DNA of 64,000 nucleotides, from the NCBI RefSeq assembly GCF_000224515.1, contig NZ_AGAF01000178.1:62001-126000 (forward strand). Direction: 5' to 3'. This stretch comes from Desulfosporosinus sp. OT. GTDB lineage: Bacteria; Bacillota; Desulfitobacteriia; Desulfitobacteriales; Desulfitobacteriaceae. A program made the translations under genes and the position numbers. Within the stretch, counting starts at the first letter, position 1; every line of letters begins with the position of its first letter. Positions 8,374-17,183 of this stretch are shown piece by piece. The notes beneath the pieces were generated by a model. That model ran no database searches and had not been told where the DNA came from. It saw only the letters and a program-made list of their open reading frames with translations.

Positions 8374-8514
8374 TTCGAAACAAGTAATTCCTCGAGGTTA
8401 GCAAAACCCTTAAGAAATACCTGAATCGAACAGCAAACTCAAACACTGACCATCGGGCCGGAAGACGGAAAGTAGGGCAATTTCGTTATGTTTTACAGTT
8501 TTAAGTTTAAGCGT

Positions 8515-8754
8515 CTAGGAGAGACGATCTCGAAGAACGTCCACGATTTCATCGGCACTCCGACCTGCTGCATTGATAATAGGCATTTTAACAGGCCATT
8601 CAGGCGCTAGGATATCTGTTCCGTCCCCTTTGACGACAACAGCCCGGACATTCTGCAATTTTTCTCCTTCTAAAGGGGTAGTTTTAAATCCTGCATTATG
8701 AAGGGCCTGTGTAACATTCGCTAGTCCTTCTTCAACCGCTATAGTTTTATACAT
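8515..8754 (-). CDS. YkuS/UPF0180 family protein
   Basis: The 79-residue product matches the small YkuS (UPF0180) family: VEEGLANVTQALHNAGF at the N-terminus and a C-terminal INAAGRSADEIVDVL, similar to the SVINASGLTAEEI block of B. subtilis YkuS. Its function is unknown. GAGGAGGG precedes the ATG. It lies 68 bp downstream of the M28 peptidase gene. Confidence 0.82.
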   Translation of the reverse strand: MYKTIAVEEGLANVTQALHNAGFKTTPLEGEKLQNVRAVVVKGDGTDILAPEWPVKMPIINAAGRSADEIVDVLRDRLS

Positions 8755-8822
8755 TTATTTACCCTCCTCATACTTTTTATATTTTCCCCTAATTTCTCCA
8801 ACGTATGCAGGATTAATTTTCC

Positions 8823-11132
8823 TTACAAATCATAACTTTCTTTATACTGGATCTGGTAATCTACAGACAAGAGAGCATGTTGAATTTGTATGCGAGGTGA
8901 GGGATCTGGGAACGTCGCTTCTAGAGAGCACGTCATTACACTCTGTGTTTTAATCGACAAATGGATAATATTTCGATGCGGGGGCGTCCTCTGTAAGATG
9001 ATTGAATATTTTCCAGAGGGTTGTTGTACACCTTTCAGTTGCAATTTTTTGGGAAGTTTGGATATTGGTAAAAATTCGTCGGTTTGAACATCAAATGGGG
9101 ACGTGCTTTCCAATTTGAGCCTAATTAAATATGGTTCACTCGTATAGCTAAGTTTAAATGAAATATCGAGGATTCTCTGCGCATTTTTGTTTTTTTCTTC
9201 CACAGTTGTATCGACGCTTATTGGTGGTTTTTGATTTTGGATAGACACATATTGGCTTTTTCCTTCCTGTCCACCGAGATCGCTCACTACTTGGTGAGGC
9301 AAAGGTTCGTCAGAGAAAATATGCACTACTCCACCATTGCTCCCCGTCCACTCTTCTCTAACTATAACTGCCTGTGGGTAATCTCTTGTATAAATAGGAA
9401 CTAGGCCTAACGACAAAATAAGTAAACCAGTAACCACTAACGCCGGCTTTCTTAAATGAGACAAAAGTTTCTTTGATAGTTGTGTTTTTGTGATCGCCAC
9501 ATGTAAGGCAGATAAGAAGAAGGGAACAAGTAGTAAGCTATAAATTACCAGAAAAATTAGGAAATATTTATGAATTGCTGTGTAGAAGCTCACCCATTGT
9601 TGCGAATTTAAAAGCTCAAAGTGGAGCCAATAGATGAAATATGGACCGATCAAGACCAAGATAATGCTTGGTAAGAAATACTGTAAATCTAGGCACAGAA
9701 GCCAAAAAACAAAAGGAAATGCCAGGTCAATCCGGATGAGCGCTAACACTAAACTCGCACCTAAGAGCAATACTACTCCGACAAACCAGTAGAGCTGAGC
9801 ATTCCTGGCTAAAGGAAGCTTATAAAACCAACCCGCAAGAAGAATAAATATCCCTACGCCAATCCCAATACGGGCCATAACAAAGAACACAGGATAGGCG
9901 TAGTACAATAACTGGATATGTTTAATCAAATGCCAAAGATTCTCCCCGATCCCACTTAAGCATGTCACAATCAGACTCAGCACTAGTGTGATTCCTAAAA
10001 TCCCCAATACTTTTTGCCAACTTACTCTATGGTTTTCCGAACTTTTTCTAACATACTTAATTAAAATCAGACCTGTAAAAATAAACGTTAAAAAGGTGAA
10101 GATGCGAATTCCATGACTAGGTAGAATAAACACATGATTTCCAATTTGAAAAGGTAAATATAGCTCATCCCATACACTCGGCCCAATCTTCTCCAATTTG
10201 ACAGTCGTTAGTAATCGATTACTATAATCTCCGACTTTCTGCATATCCTCCAGGGAGACACGATCTAATAGATCTTCTGGTCGATGAAAATACCCCGCAG
10301 GTCGACCAGAAATACCTAGTCCAAGAGCTGGAATTCCCTGATCCAAGAAAGAGCTGAAGTCGCTTGCACCTCCTTGAGAACTTTCACGGGTCATTAGGAT
10401 AAAATCGCGGCTAAGATGGAAGGGGATATGACTCTGTCCAGCTAAAGCCGCAACCTGCTTAATTAACTCCGGAGGAGCTGACTTTTTACCTGCAACCTCT
10501 ATTTCCAGCGGGGTTCCAACCATGTCAATATTGAGCATCCATCGAACGGCTGATAAGTCAGCTTGAGACGCATAAAATTGTGACCCCAATAACCCATATT
10601 CTTCTGCTCCAAAAAAAATAAGTTGATAAGTTTGTTCATGAGGCTCTTTACTCAGGACTCTAGCCAGTTCTAGTAAAACTCCAACACCTGAAGCGTTATC
10701 CACAGCCCCAGGAGCATTTAGATTTGCAGAATCGTAATGCGCCCCGACGATAATAGTATCGGGACGTGTTCCCGGCAATTCGGCAATGATATTCTGGCTA
10801 TTAATCAATTCGACCTGTTGTTCTTTTTCTAGAACTGAGGCTTCTCGAACGACGATCTTGCTGAAGGGTTGTTCACGTACCTTCCAGCCATTTTGACTTA
10901 ACACATAACTTATATACTGAGAAGCTTTCAATTCCGGCTTGCTTCCCGCAGGCCGGGGGCCAATTTTTTGGACCAGATATTTCACATGTTCATATGCTGC
11001 CGCAGCTGAAAACCCTGATGTTGGATCATCGGGAATCGGCGAAATATTAGTTTTCGAATAAAGAAGCCAGGGAATTGCCAAGAGACTCAAAATAGCTATT
11101 AATACAATCACACTCGTCTTGATAAGCTTCAT
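8823..11132 (-). CDS. Membrane-anchored M28 family aminopeptidase
   Basis: The product of about 769 residues begins with a signal-anchor helix (TSVIVLIAILSLLAIPWLL) and an M28 zinc peptidase domain. The paired-zinc ligands are visible in order: H and D in VGAHYDSANL, D in GAVDNASG, EE in FFGAEEYG, D in LNIDMVG, and H in GYFHRPED. About eight more transmembrane helices follow, then a soluble C-terminal domain of roughly 200 residues. This is the architecture of large Fxna/ER-aminopeptidase-like membrane M28 proteins. It probably trims peptides outside the membrane. ATG 11132 with AAAGGG upstream is preferred over an upstream ATG lacking a ribosome site. Confidence 0.85.
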   Translation of the reverse strand: MKLIKTSVIVLIAILSLLAIPWLLYSKTNISPIPDDPTSGFSAAAAYEHVKYLVQKIGPRPAGSKPELKASQYISYVLSQNGWKVREQPFSKIVVREASVLEKEQQVELINSQNIIAELPGTRPDTIIVGAHYDSANLNAPGAVDNASGVGVLLELARVLSKEPHEQTYQLIFFGAEEYGLLGSQFYASQADLSAVRWMLNIDMVGTPLEIEVAGKKSAPPELIKQVAALAGQSHIPFHLSRDFILMTRESSQGGASDFSSFLDQGIPALGLGISGRPAGYFHRPEDLLDRVSLEDMQKVGDYSNRLLTTVKLEKIGPSVWDELYLPFQIGNHVFILPSHGIRIFTFLTFIFTGLILIKYVRKSSENHRVSWQKVLGILGITLVLSLIVTCLSGIGENLWHLIKHIQLLYYAYPVFFVMARIGIGVGIFILLAGWFYKLPLARNAQLYWFVGVVLLLGASLVLALIRIDLAFPFVFWLLCLDLQYFLPSIILVLIGPYFIYWLHFELLNSQQWVSFYTAIHKYFLIFLVIYSLLLVPFFLSALHVAITKTQLSKKLLSHLRKPALVVTGLLILSLGLVPIYTRDYPQAVIVREEWTGSNGGVVHIFSDEPLPHQVVSDLGGQEGKSQYVSIQNQKPPISVDTTVEEKNKNAQRILDISFKLSYTSEPYLIRLKLESTSPFDVQTDEFLPISKLPKKLQLKGVQQPSGKYSIILQRTPPHRNIIHLSIKTQSVMTCSLEATFPDPSPRIQIQHALLSVDYQIQYKESYDL

Positions 11133-11242
11133 AGCCTCTGCCCTTTCAAACTGTAAACTCACCTTGCCCATTTTTATAGAGAAGCAAACTTATGCTTTCT
11201 AACTGGTATGAAAAACTTCTTAAGGTTATGCCTCTCAATACT

Positions 11243-11271
11243 TTCAACCTTTTGGACACATATGGTATAAT
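11243..11271 (+). promoter_or_regulatory. Sigma-A type promoter of the PLD-like lipoprotein gene
   Basis: TTCAAC (11243-11248) and a perfect TATAAT (11266-11271) are separated by 17 bp, about 38 bp ahead of the ATG. Confidence 0.65.
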
Positions 11272-11308
11272 ATAGACAATATTTTTAGCCTTGGGAGAAG
11301 TATGTGCC

Positions 11309-12331
11309 ATGTCAAAACGCAGATTCGTCTTTTCTATTCTCTTTCTACCGTTATTTAGTATTTTGTTATTAAGTGGTTGCTCGTTTAAAATTCCAAAACT
11401 AGCTCCTAAAGTTGCACCCATTTCTAAACTGCCAGCTGAAGCACTTTTTATTGATAAAGATGCCATCTATAATCGAACGATAGCTCTCATTGAGTCCGCA
11501 CAAACGTCAATCTACGTTGAGCAAGCAGAATTTGACGACCCTCGCCTCATTCAGCTTCTCCTCACTAAATCTCGTTCAGGCATAGATGTCCGCATTCTCT
11601 TAGACCAATGGCAGAAAGTAAATCATGGAACACTCGATCTATTAAAAAGCCAAAATGTATCGATTCAGTTTTATCCCGCACAAAAAGGACAAATTGACCA
11701 CACCAAATACATGATTATTGATCAAAGCCGGGCCATCATCTATGGCCCTCCCTGGACAGCCTCTGGGCTATTGGCTCATGATCTTGCCGTGGAGTTATCC
11801 GGAAGATCCGCTTGGAAAACGGCGACTTTGTTTTCTAAAGATTGGGAATTCACAACTACCTTCCCCCTAACTGTCGCCAAAACGTCTCTTTTACCGGAGG
11901 ATAACATTGTCTTGGCCCTTAATGCCAATGTTAAACAGCAGCTAACGGAACAAATTTTAACCAGTACGAAATCGATTTGGATAGAGAACTCGGAAATTAC
12001 AGAGCCTGATCTAAAACAATCCTTAATTGATGCAGCAGCCAAAGGTCGTGATGTTCGAATTATTGTCAATCAAACAAATGCTAATAAAACATCCGATACA
12101 TTAGCAGAGTTAAAAGAAAATGGTGTTCACATTAGGTATTACCCGAAACAACCTGATCTCGGAATGAACTTGGCAATTTTTGATAATTCGTCGTTCATTT
12201 TAAGCAGTTCAGGTTGGACATTCAATTCTTTTGTCACCAACCATGAATTTTCTATTACTGTTCCCTCCCCTACCGCATCTGACAAATTAGGTCAGGTATT
12301 CAATCAAGACTGGGAACGAAGTATTGACTAA
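11309..12331 (+). CDS. Phospholipase D-like lipoprotein
   Basis: The 340-residue product starts with a lipoprotein signal peptide ending in the lipobox LLLSGC. Two tandem PLD-fold halves follow. The first has an intact HKD motif (HTKYMIIDQ near residue 133). In the second half the equivalent position reads LGMNLAIFDNSS, so the catalytic His and Lys are missing. PLD enzymes need two HKD motifs, either within a chain or by dimerisation, so it may act as a dimer, as a nuclease-like single-motif enzyme, or may have lost activity. ATG 11309 with GGGAGAAG 8 bp upstream is chosen over an upstream TTG. Confidence 0.82.
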   Translation: MSKRRFVFSILFLPLFSILLLSGCSFKIPKLAPKVAPISKLPAEALFIDKDAIYNRTIALIESAQTSIYVEQAEFDDPRLIQLLLTKSRSGIDVRILLDQWQKVNHGTLDLLKSQNVSIQFYPAQKGQIDHTKYMIIDQSRAIIYGPPWTASGLLAHDLAVELSGRSAWKTATLFSKDWEFTTTFPLTVAKTSLLPEDNIVLALNANVKQQLTEQILTSTKSIWIENSEITEPDLKQSLIDAAAKGRDVRIIVNQTNANKTSDTLAELKENGVHIRYYPKQPDLGMNLAIFDNSSFILSSSGWTFNSFVTNHEFSITVPSPTASDKLGQVFNQDWERSID

Positions 12332-12367
12332 CAAGGACTGGAACAGGATCACTACTACGTATATGCG

Positions 12368-12412
12368 AAATTAAAGGGACAGATGCCTGACCAGCAGCTG
12401 TCCCTTTAATTT
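12368..12412. terminator. Bidirectional terminator between convergent genes
   Basis: A perfect 15-bp stem (12368-12382 with 12398-12412) has a 15-nt loop. It has A-rich and T-rich flanks, so it can serve both the PLD-like gene and the convergent phosphatase gene. Confidence 0.8.
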
Positions 12413-12427
12413 ACAAACTAATTCGAC

Positions 12428-13090
12428 CTATTCTTTGTGAGCTTCTTGGGGAATTATCAACGGCGATTTCAACTCTAATTCATCTAAGTGCTGACAATCT
12501 CCAAGCAATGTTGGTGTCCACTGATCGTCTTTGACTTCGAAAATATTTAATGCTGTGTTATGTTGCCAGGGTGTTTTTGCCCACTCATGAACCTCAAAGC
12601 CCAAGGCTTTCGTAACCAATAACTTTAAAGTTAACCCATGCGTTACAAGACAGACCGTCTGCCCAGAATGGTCTTTAATAATTTGTTGCAAAAATTTCCA
12701 AGCTCTTTCGAGGACTTTTTCCATGTTTTCACCGCCTGGGGTAGTGACCATGTGCGGTTCTGAGTCCCAAATCTTAAAGATATCCGGATAGGCAACACGT
12801 AACTCTTGCCATATACACCCTTCCCACTCTCCAAATGAAAACTCACGGAGCGCAGGATTTGTTGATAAGTTTTCAAGTCCAAGTTCCCGACGAATCTCTT
12901 CAGCTGTACCGATTGCTCGAAGAGAATCACTAGAATAGATATGGTCAATACCCTGGTTCTTTAGTCTACAAGCTAAAGAACGGGCCTGAAGTATCCCCTT
13001 TTCGGTAAGCGGAGAATCCAGACTTCCTTGAACTCTCCCTTCAATGTTCCATAAGGTCTGTCCATGACGAGTTAGTATGATCCGTGTCAT
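12428..13090 (-). CDS. Histidine phosphatase family protein (CobC/PhoE/GpmB type)
   Basis: This 220-residue enzyme belongs to the phosphoglycerate mutase-like superfamily. It has the catalytic LTRHGQTLWN motif near the N-terminus, the conserved SSDSLRAIGTAE arginine block and the second catalytic histidine in CLVTHGLTLKLL. Members include alpha-ribazole phosphatase (CobC) and broad phosphatases. The substrate is not resolvable, and there is no cobalamin synthesis gene adjacent. AAAGGGGTG precedes the ATG. Confidence 0.88.
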   Translation of the reverse strand: MTRIILTRHGQTLWNIEGRVQGSLDSPLTEKGILQARSLACRLKNQGIDHIYSSDSLRAIGTAEEIRRELGLENLSTNPALREFSFGEWEGCIWQELRVAYPDIFKIWDSEPHMVTTPGGENMEKVLERAWKFLQQIIKDHSGQTVCLVTHGLTLKLLVTKALGFEVHEWAKTPWQHNTALNIFEVKDDQWTPTLLGDCQHLDELELKSPLIIPQEAHKE

Positions 13091-13112
13091 CAATACACCC
13101 CTTTAGCACTTC

Positions 13113-13160
13113 ATAACTCAAACAGGACGTTCAAGTTTAGAGCATCACGATGATCGAGAA
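13113..13160 (-). repeat. Degenerate fragment of the intergenic repeat
   Basis: The stretch ACAGGACGTTCAAG, followed by TTTAGAGCATCACGATGA, matches with a few changes the module CAGGACGTTCGAG-ATTAGAGCATCGCCATGA of the repeat copy at 40.68 kb. The 68-bp core is absent. Confidence 0.5.
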
Positions 13161-13220
13161 ATTGTGAAACAAAAAGATATACTTACTAGTATATAAAGAA
13201 AACTTGGCTGGCGCCCACAC

Positions 13221-13322
13221 GAAGACACTGTCTTCGCACGAATTAACCCTTCTTGAAGACACTGTCTTCGCACGGATTAGCCCTACTTGAAGACACTGTC
13301 TTCGCACGGATTAGCCCTACTT
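13221..13322. repeat. Three tandem 34-bp repeats, each with a 15-bp palindrome
   Basis: Units begin at 13221, 13255 and 13289 with an exact 34-bp period. The second and third are identical and the first differs at a few positions. Each opens with the palindrome GAAGACACTGTCTTC. A related 21-bp palindrome with a changed centre base occurs at 63810-63830. There are only three units and no spacers, so this is not a CRISPR array. Confidence 0.85.
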
Positions 13323-13354
13323 GCAGTATATAACGAAGTTTATACTTTCTGATA

Positions 13355-13563
13355 GTAAAATAAAAGGGTAAGGAAAATTCCCTACCCTTCCCCAACTTGC
13401 CGTAAGACTCCAGGTTTCTGACCCCGCTTTCGCAGGTGGGCACCTAGTCCAAACTTTCCAACTTCCCAAAATAACAGGGCCTGTTGTAATCGCTTGGCAT
13501 TTAGCTCCCTTGTCACTTGATAGGATCAAAACCATGGTAATCCATACGCACAAGGCAGGATGT
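13355..13563 (-). ncRNA. Candidate structured RNA of about 210 nt
   Basis: No gene occupies this interval. It has a TATAAT -10 box (13575-13570) at one end and an intrinsic terminator at the other (AAGGGTA/TACCCTT arms 13389-13383 and 13370-13364, followed by TTTTATTTTA). The ends can pair through CUUG-CGUA with UACG-CAAG. Inside, GGUUUUGAUCC pairs with GGUCAGAAACC, and there are local hairpins AUGG-AUUA-CCAU, CCUGC-GAAA-GCGGG and AACAG-GCC-CUGUU. Length, closing stem and stand-alone promoter fit 6S RNA, but I cannot confirm the family. It might also be a long 3' element of the wHTH gene upstream. Confidence 0.5.
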
Positions 13564-13620
13564 AGTTTTATTATAACACCACAACACAAAAAAATCTCTA
13601 GCAAATGCTTGGAAATTAAA

Positions 13621-14082
13621 TCATCGTTTCCGCATTTTGTCTTCAATCTCTGCCAAACGATCTTGAAGTAAGGCAATTGCCATTTCTTGATTACGTACAC
13701 GCCGACGAAGATGATCAACAAGCTGGGTAAGTTCACTGACGTCCTCATTAACAGATTCAGAATTTCCTCCAGACTGAGCCCTGTTCGAGTTATTGAAATC
13801 CTCTAAGTTCCGGGTTTCACTAGCTTCTGAAGATTTCTCGTCTGTGTTTTGAGAAATCAAGAGGAAACGGAAACGGGCATATCTAGAGTTGCGACCCGGA
13901 TTAACTTCAATCACTCCGTCTTCTGCTAAAGCTTGAATAGCACGCTTCAAAGTGACACTTGCTGCCCCTGTTTCTCGTTGAATATCTGAATATGCTAACT
14001 CGAAATCCTTACCTTGATACATACAAGAAATCTTTTCAAAAAATTCGACAAATTTCCGATGGGTTTTTTCCTTTAATCTCAA
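13621..14082 (-). CDS. Winged-helix DNA-binding protein with C-terminal coiled coil
   Basis: The product (about 153 residues from TTG 14082) has an N-terminal HTH-like region: FELAYSDIQRETGAASVTLK, followed by RAIQALAEDGVIEVNPGRNSR, the second part resembling a wing. It ends in a heptad-rich helix (LTQLVDHLRRRVRNQEMAIALL) suited to dimerisation. The linker is acidic and polar. The TTG at 14082 is supported by GGATGGA; a longer frame from 14130 would begin at the putative -10 box TATAAT (14140-14135) and is unlikely. I do not recognise a named family, and targets are unknown. Confidence 0.7.
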   Translation of the reverse strand: MRLKEKTHRKFVEFFEKISCMYQGKDFELAYSDIQRETGAASVTLKRAIQALAEDGVIEVNPGRNSRYARFRFLLISQNTDEKSSEASETRNLEDFNNSNRAQSGGNSESVNEDVSELTQLVDHLRRRVRNQEMAIALLQDRLAEIEDKMRKR

Positions 14083-14215
14083 TGCAAGTCCATCCTTCCA
14101 AAAACAATTATAGAATTTCTTAAAAATCAATTATATTATATCAAATTTAAAAGAAAAAGCTATACTGTAAGGATATCAATTATTAAACTTTAATCATACT
14201 ATTTAGTGTTTAATC

Positions 14216-15049
14216 TCATTTATCACCATAAAGCTTTTCAATAACTTCGTTTGACAAACCAAAAGTATGCTCCTCTGCAGGAAATATACTTGATTTGACC
14301 TCCTCATGAAATCCTTGGATAGCTTGAACAGCGTCATGCCCTAGTTGAGCATATTGCTTAACGAATTTAGGTTTAAACCGTTCGAAAAGCCCCAATAAAT
14401 CATGAAACACAAGAACTTGCCCATCACAATCCGGTCCTGCCCCTATCCCAATCGTGGGAATTTTTCGTTCCAAGGAAATTTGCTTCGCAACCTGCCGAGG
14501 TATTGCCTCTAAAACAAGTAAAAAGGCCCCAGCCTGTTCTATGGATTGACCATCTTCCACTAACTGCTTGGCACTGTCCAGGTCTCGACCCTGAACTTTA
14601 AATCCACCGAGCTGACTTGCTGTTTGAGGTGTTAGTCCAATGTGCCCGACCACAGGTATTCCTGCACGCGTGAGAGCCTGAACAATGGGGACTAGATGAT
14701 ATCCCCCTTCAAGTTTTACGGCATCCGCGCCGCCTTCTTTGATGAGTCGCCCAGCATTCTGAATTGCAAGATCCAGGGTAGCATAACTCATAAACGGCAT
14801 ATCGGCAACTACAAACGTTTGCGTTGCACCTCTGCAGACCGCTTTAGTATGATGAAGCATTTCTTCCATCGTTACTGGAACTGTTGAATCATACCCTAAG
14901 ACCACCATTCCTAAAGAATCGCCAACAAGAATCATATCAACGCCAGCCTTTTCGACTAACTGCGCCGATGGATAATCATACGCTGTTAACATGCTGATTT
15001 TCTCACCGGCTCGTTTCATTTTTTCGAAATCAGGGATTGACTTTTTCAT
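14216..15049 (-). CDS. panB: 3-methyl-2-oxobutanoate hydroxymethyltransferase
   Basis: PanB transfers a hydroxymethyl group from methylene-tetrahydrofolate to ketoisovalerate, giving ketopantoate for pantothenate and CoA. The 277-residue product has the metal ligands in MILVGDSLGMV, VVADMPFMSY and DAVKLEGGY, plus GIPVVGHIGLTPQ and IPTIGIGAGPDCDGQVLV. AAGGAGG precedes the ATG. panC and panD are not adjacent, so it stands alone in this window. Confidence 0.96.
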   Translation of the reverse strand: MKKSIPDFEKMKRAGEKISMLTAYDYPSAQLVEKAGVDMILVGDSLGMVVLGYDSTVPVTMEEMLHHTKAVCRGATQTFVVADMPFMSYATLDLAIQNAGRLIKEGGADAVKLEGGYHLVPIVQALTRAGIPVVGHIGLTPQTASQLGGFKVQGRDLDSAKQLVEDGQSIEQAGAFLLVLEAIPRQVAKQISLERKIPTIGIGAGPDCDGQVLVFHDLLGLFERFKPKFVKQYAQLGHDAVQAIQGFHEEVKSSIFPAEEHTFGLSNEVIEKLYGDK

Positions 15050-15155
15050 TTCAATTCCTCCTTAAAATTTCTCAATCTTTGTATTTTATAGCGTCTAGCT
15101 GTCATACTCCTTTTAATTGAGGCATAGGTGTTATCAATCAAAGGAGGGATAACTA

Positions 15156-15527
15156 ATGTTAAAATCCTTTCAGTTTAGTTTAATTCTAAAAGGAATACTC
15201 ATGGCGACCGTCTTAGCATTATCATTGTCACTTATCTTCGGTATCCTACTTTCCTACACATCACTTCCTGAATCTGAACTATCAATCAACATTATCTTTG
15301 GCGCAAGTATCTTCATCGCTGCTTTTATCACAGCTCATCAAGCAGGCACAAGAGGATTGTACTATGGATTGGCTGTTGGCCTAGGATTTATCTTCTTGGT
15401 GCTGGTCCTATCCGCTATTTTCTGGTCAGAAACCCCATCGTGGTTAAGAATGGGAGAGAAAAGTATCTTGGCGCTTGTTTCTGGTGGAGTAGGCGGAATC
15501 ATCGGAGTACTATTTCCAAAGTCCTGA
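15156..15527 (+). CDS. TIGR04086 family membrane protein (YrzE-like)
   Basis: This 123-residue protein has four transmembrane helices with glycine-rich turns (for example GLYYGLAVGLGFIFLVLVL and LALVSGGVGGIIGVLF). The pattern matches the TIGR04086/YrzE family, found in spore-forming Firmicutes and of unknown function. AAAGGAGGG precedes the ATG, and a strong terminator follows. Confidence 0.75.
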   Translation: MLKSFQFSLILKGILMATVLALSLSLIFGILLSYTSLPESELSINIIFGASIFIAAFITAHQAGTRGLYYGLAVGLGFIFLVLVLSAIFWSETPSWLRMGEKSILALVSGGVGGIIGVLFPKS

Positions 15528-15557
15528 ACACAATCCCGAGAAATCACTTCCTTTGAG

Positions 15558-15604
15558 AAGAGAGGGAAATCTCACTATGAGATTTCCCTCTCTTGCATAT
15601 TTTT
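15558..15604 (+). terminator. Terminator after the TIGR04086 gene
   Basis: A perfect 17-bp stem (15558-15574 with 15578-15594) has a 3-nt loop. GCATATTTTTG follows. Confidence 0.85.
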
Positions 15605-15771
15605 GTGCTATTCACAAAACAACCTTTCTGGAGGATTCCTAATAATTTTCTATCTTTCGATTTAAAACTCCTGCGCTTAAACAGCATCTGTTTTATAAAA
15701 TATACTAAGTACTTTATATTAAAGCCCTATCGTTATACAATATACTTAAATTGTTAAAGGGGGAATGATCT

Positions 15772-16203
15772 ATGTGTGTTGAAAAAACGCCTTGGGAGCA
15801 GGTTATTGATTTTCACGGTCATACTTGTCCAGAAATTGCCTTGGGTTTTCGAGTAGCGCAGATTGCCATGCGCGAACTAGGAATTCGTCCTGCCCCAACC
15901 TCCCAACTGTTGGTTACTGCTTACACTCATTCCTGCGCTATTGACGCCTTTCAGATATTAAACCGTGCAACCTACGGACGTGGGACTTTAACTGTGAATG
16001 AAAAGAAACAACATGATTATCACTTTCAATATACGGGTACATCAGAAGGATTACAAATCTCCATACGTTCGGAAATATTAGACCACCTTGTCGGGATACA
16101 CGAACACATGAATACTCGCGAGAAACAAAACAAATATTTAGAAGCCATTCAATTGATTCTAGGCAGCGAAGAAACGCTATTCTGTACCATTCAGAAAGTC
16201 TAA
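15772..16203 (+). CDS. FmdE domain protein
   Basis: The 143-residue product has the FmdE signature DFHGHTCPEIALGFR and a conserved cysteine in THSCAIDAFQ. FmdE was named from archaeal formylmethanofuran dehydrogenase operons. Bacterial relatives are often near molybdenum or anaerobic redox genes, and their role is uncertain. The C-terminal zinc-finger seen in longer FmdE proteins is missing, so this is a domain-only version. AAAGGGGG precedes the ATG. Confidence 0.82.
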   Translation: MCVEKTPWEQVIDFHGHTCPEIALGFRVAQIAMRELGIRPAPTSQLLVTAYTHSCAIDAFQILNRATYGRGTLTVNEKKQHDYHFQYTGTSEGLQISIRSEILDHLVGIHEHMNTREKQNKYLEAIQLILGSEETLFCTIQKV

Positions 16204-16240
16204 CTCGAAGAGTGTTCAAGCCTTGGGCCACGCAAAACAC

Positions 16241-17026
16241 CTAAGCCGCCTCATGTTTCCGTTCTCTCCATATCCTCCAAGCTAGAAGTAATAAGGCAAT
16301 TAATACAGCCACCATGCTGCTCCATTGGGCTGCAGACCAGTTGAACAGAAACCGCGGGCTATCCCCTCGGAGATTTTCGAGAAAAAATCTAGACAAGTTG
16401 TAAAGGATTAAATATAACAAAAAAATTGTGCCCGATGGCCATTTTTTCAATTTCAGAATCACGAGTAAGGCAAAAATTATAACATCAACTTGCCCTTCCC
16501 AAACTTCTGCCGGCCACAACGGTTGGTTCCCAAAAGTGTCACGGGCAATTGTACCAACTGGATAGAGTATTCCAAAATCTCCTCCCGTTGGCCCGCCAAA
16601 AGCGTCACCATTCATTAGATTGGCATCTCTTCCAATCGCCTGGGCCAACATAAGCCCTGGCGCAGCTAAATCAGCGAGCTCCCAAAAGGGTAACTTCTTT
16701 CGCCAGACGTAGATTCCGCCAACTAATAACGCCCCGACCACACCACCTTGAATCGAAAGTCCGCCATGCCAGATGGCGATGATTTCGCCTGGATATTTAC
16801 TATAATATGCCCAATCGAAAAAAAACACCTGCCAAAAGCGAGCACCCAAGATGCCTGAAATAAGCAGAAGGGGTGCTAAATCCATTAATATCTCCATGTA
16901 TTCGGGTCGTCCTTCAGCTTTGGTAAAATAAAGCGTTACGCCCACTCCGAGGATGAAGGCCAAGGCGAAAAGTGTCCCGTAAGCACGCAAAGGAAAACTT
17001 CCGATAAAGAACCAATACTGATGCAT
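16241..17026 (-). CDS. lgt: Prolipoprotein diacylglyceryl transferase
   Basis: Lgt moves diacylglycerol from phosphatidylglycerol to the lipobox cysteine of prolipoproteins. The 261-residue integral membrane product has the family signature around residues 132-150 (QAIGRDANLMNGDAFGGPTG; the usual GRxGNFxNxE becomes GRDANLMNGD), an HGGLSIQGGVVG block and SRFFLENLRGDSPRF at the last helices. ATG 17026 is preferred because GGAGG lies 6 bp upstream; the ATG 15 bp earlier would contain that ribosome site. It can serve the several lipoproteins in this window. Confidence 0.95.
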   Translation of the reverse strand: MHQYWFFIGSFPLRAYGTLFALAFILGVGVTLYFTKAEGRPEYMEILMDLAPLLLISGILGARFWQVFFFDWAYYSKYPGEIIAIWHGGLSIQGGVVGALLVGGIYVWRKKLPFWELADLAAPGLMLAQAIGRDANLMNGDAFGGPTGGDFGILYPVGTIARDTFGNQPLWPAEVWEGQVDVIIFALLVILKLKKWPSGTIFLLYLILYNLSRFFLENLRGDSPRFLFNWSAAQWSSMVAVLIALLLLAWRIWRERKHEAA

Positions 17027-17148
17027 TTTTTCCTCCTTCATTAAAAAAAGACCGGGTTCCCGAATTTAGACCCAGCTCTTCGGATATAAGCCATCTTCTG
17101 CATAGTATTATATCCTGAAATAGCAATGGTCTCAAGTTTCGTCATAAA

Positions 17149-17180
17149 TAACAGATCCGATGTCACCATCGGATCTGTTA
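17149..17180 (-). terminator. Terminator after the small membrane protein gene
   Basis: A perfect 14-bp stem (17149-17162 with 17167-17180) has a 4-nt loop. TTATTTATG follows on the minus strand. Confidence 0.7.
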
Positions 17181-17183
17181 GGC

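Noticed and set aside
13221..13322. CRISPR array
   Set aside because: The units are directly adjacent with no variable spacers, only three in number, and no cas genes are in the window.
13355..13563. Cobalamin riboswitch or T-box in front of the histidine phosphatase gene
   Set aside because: The conserved B12-box and T-box sequences are absent, and a terminator plus the 34-bp repeats separate this RNA from the gene.
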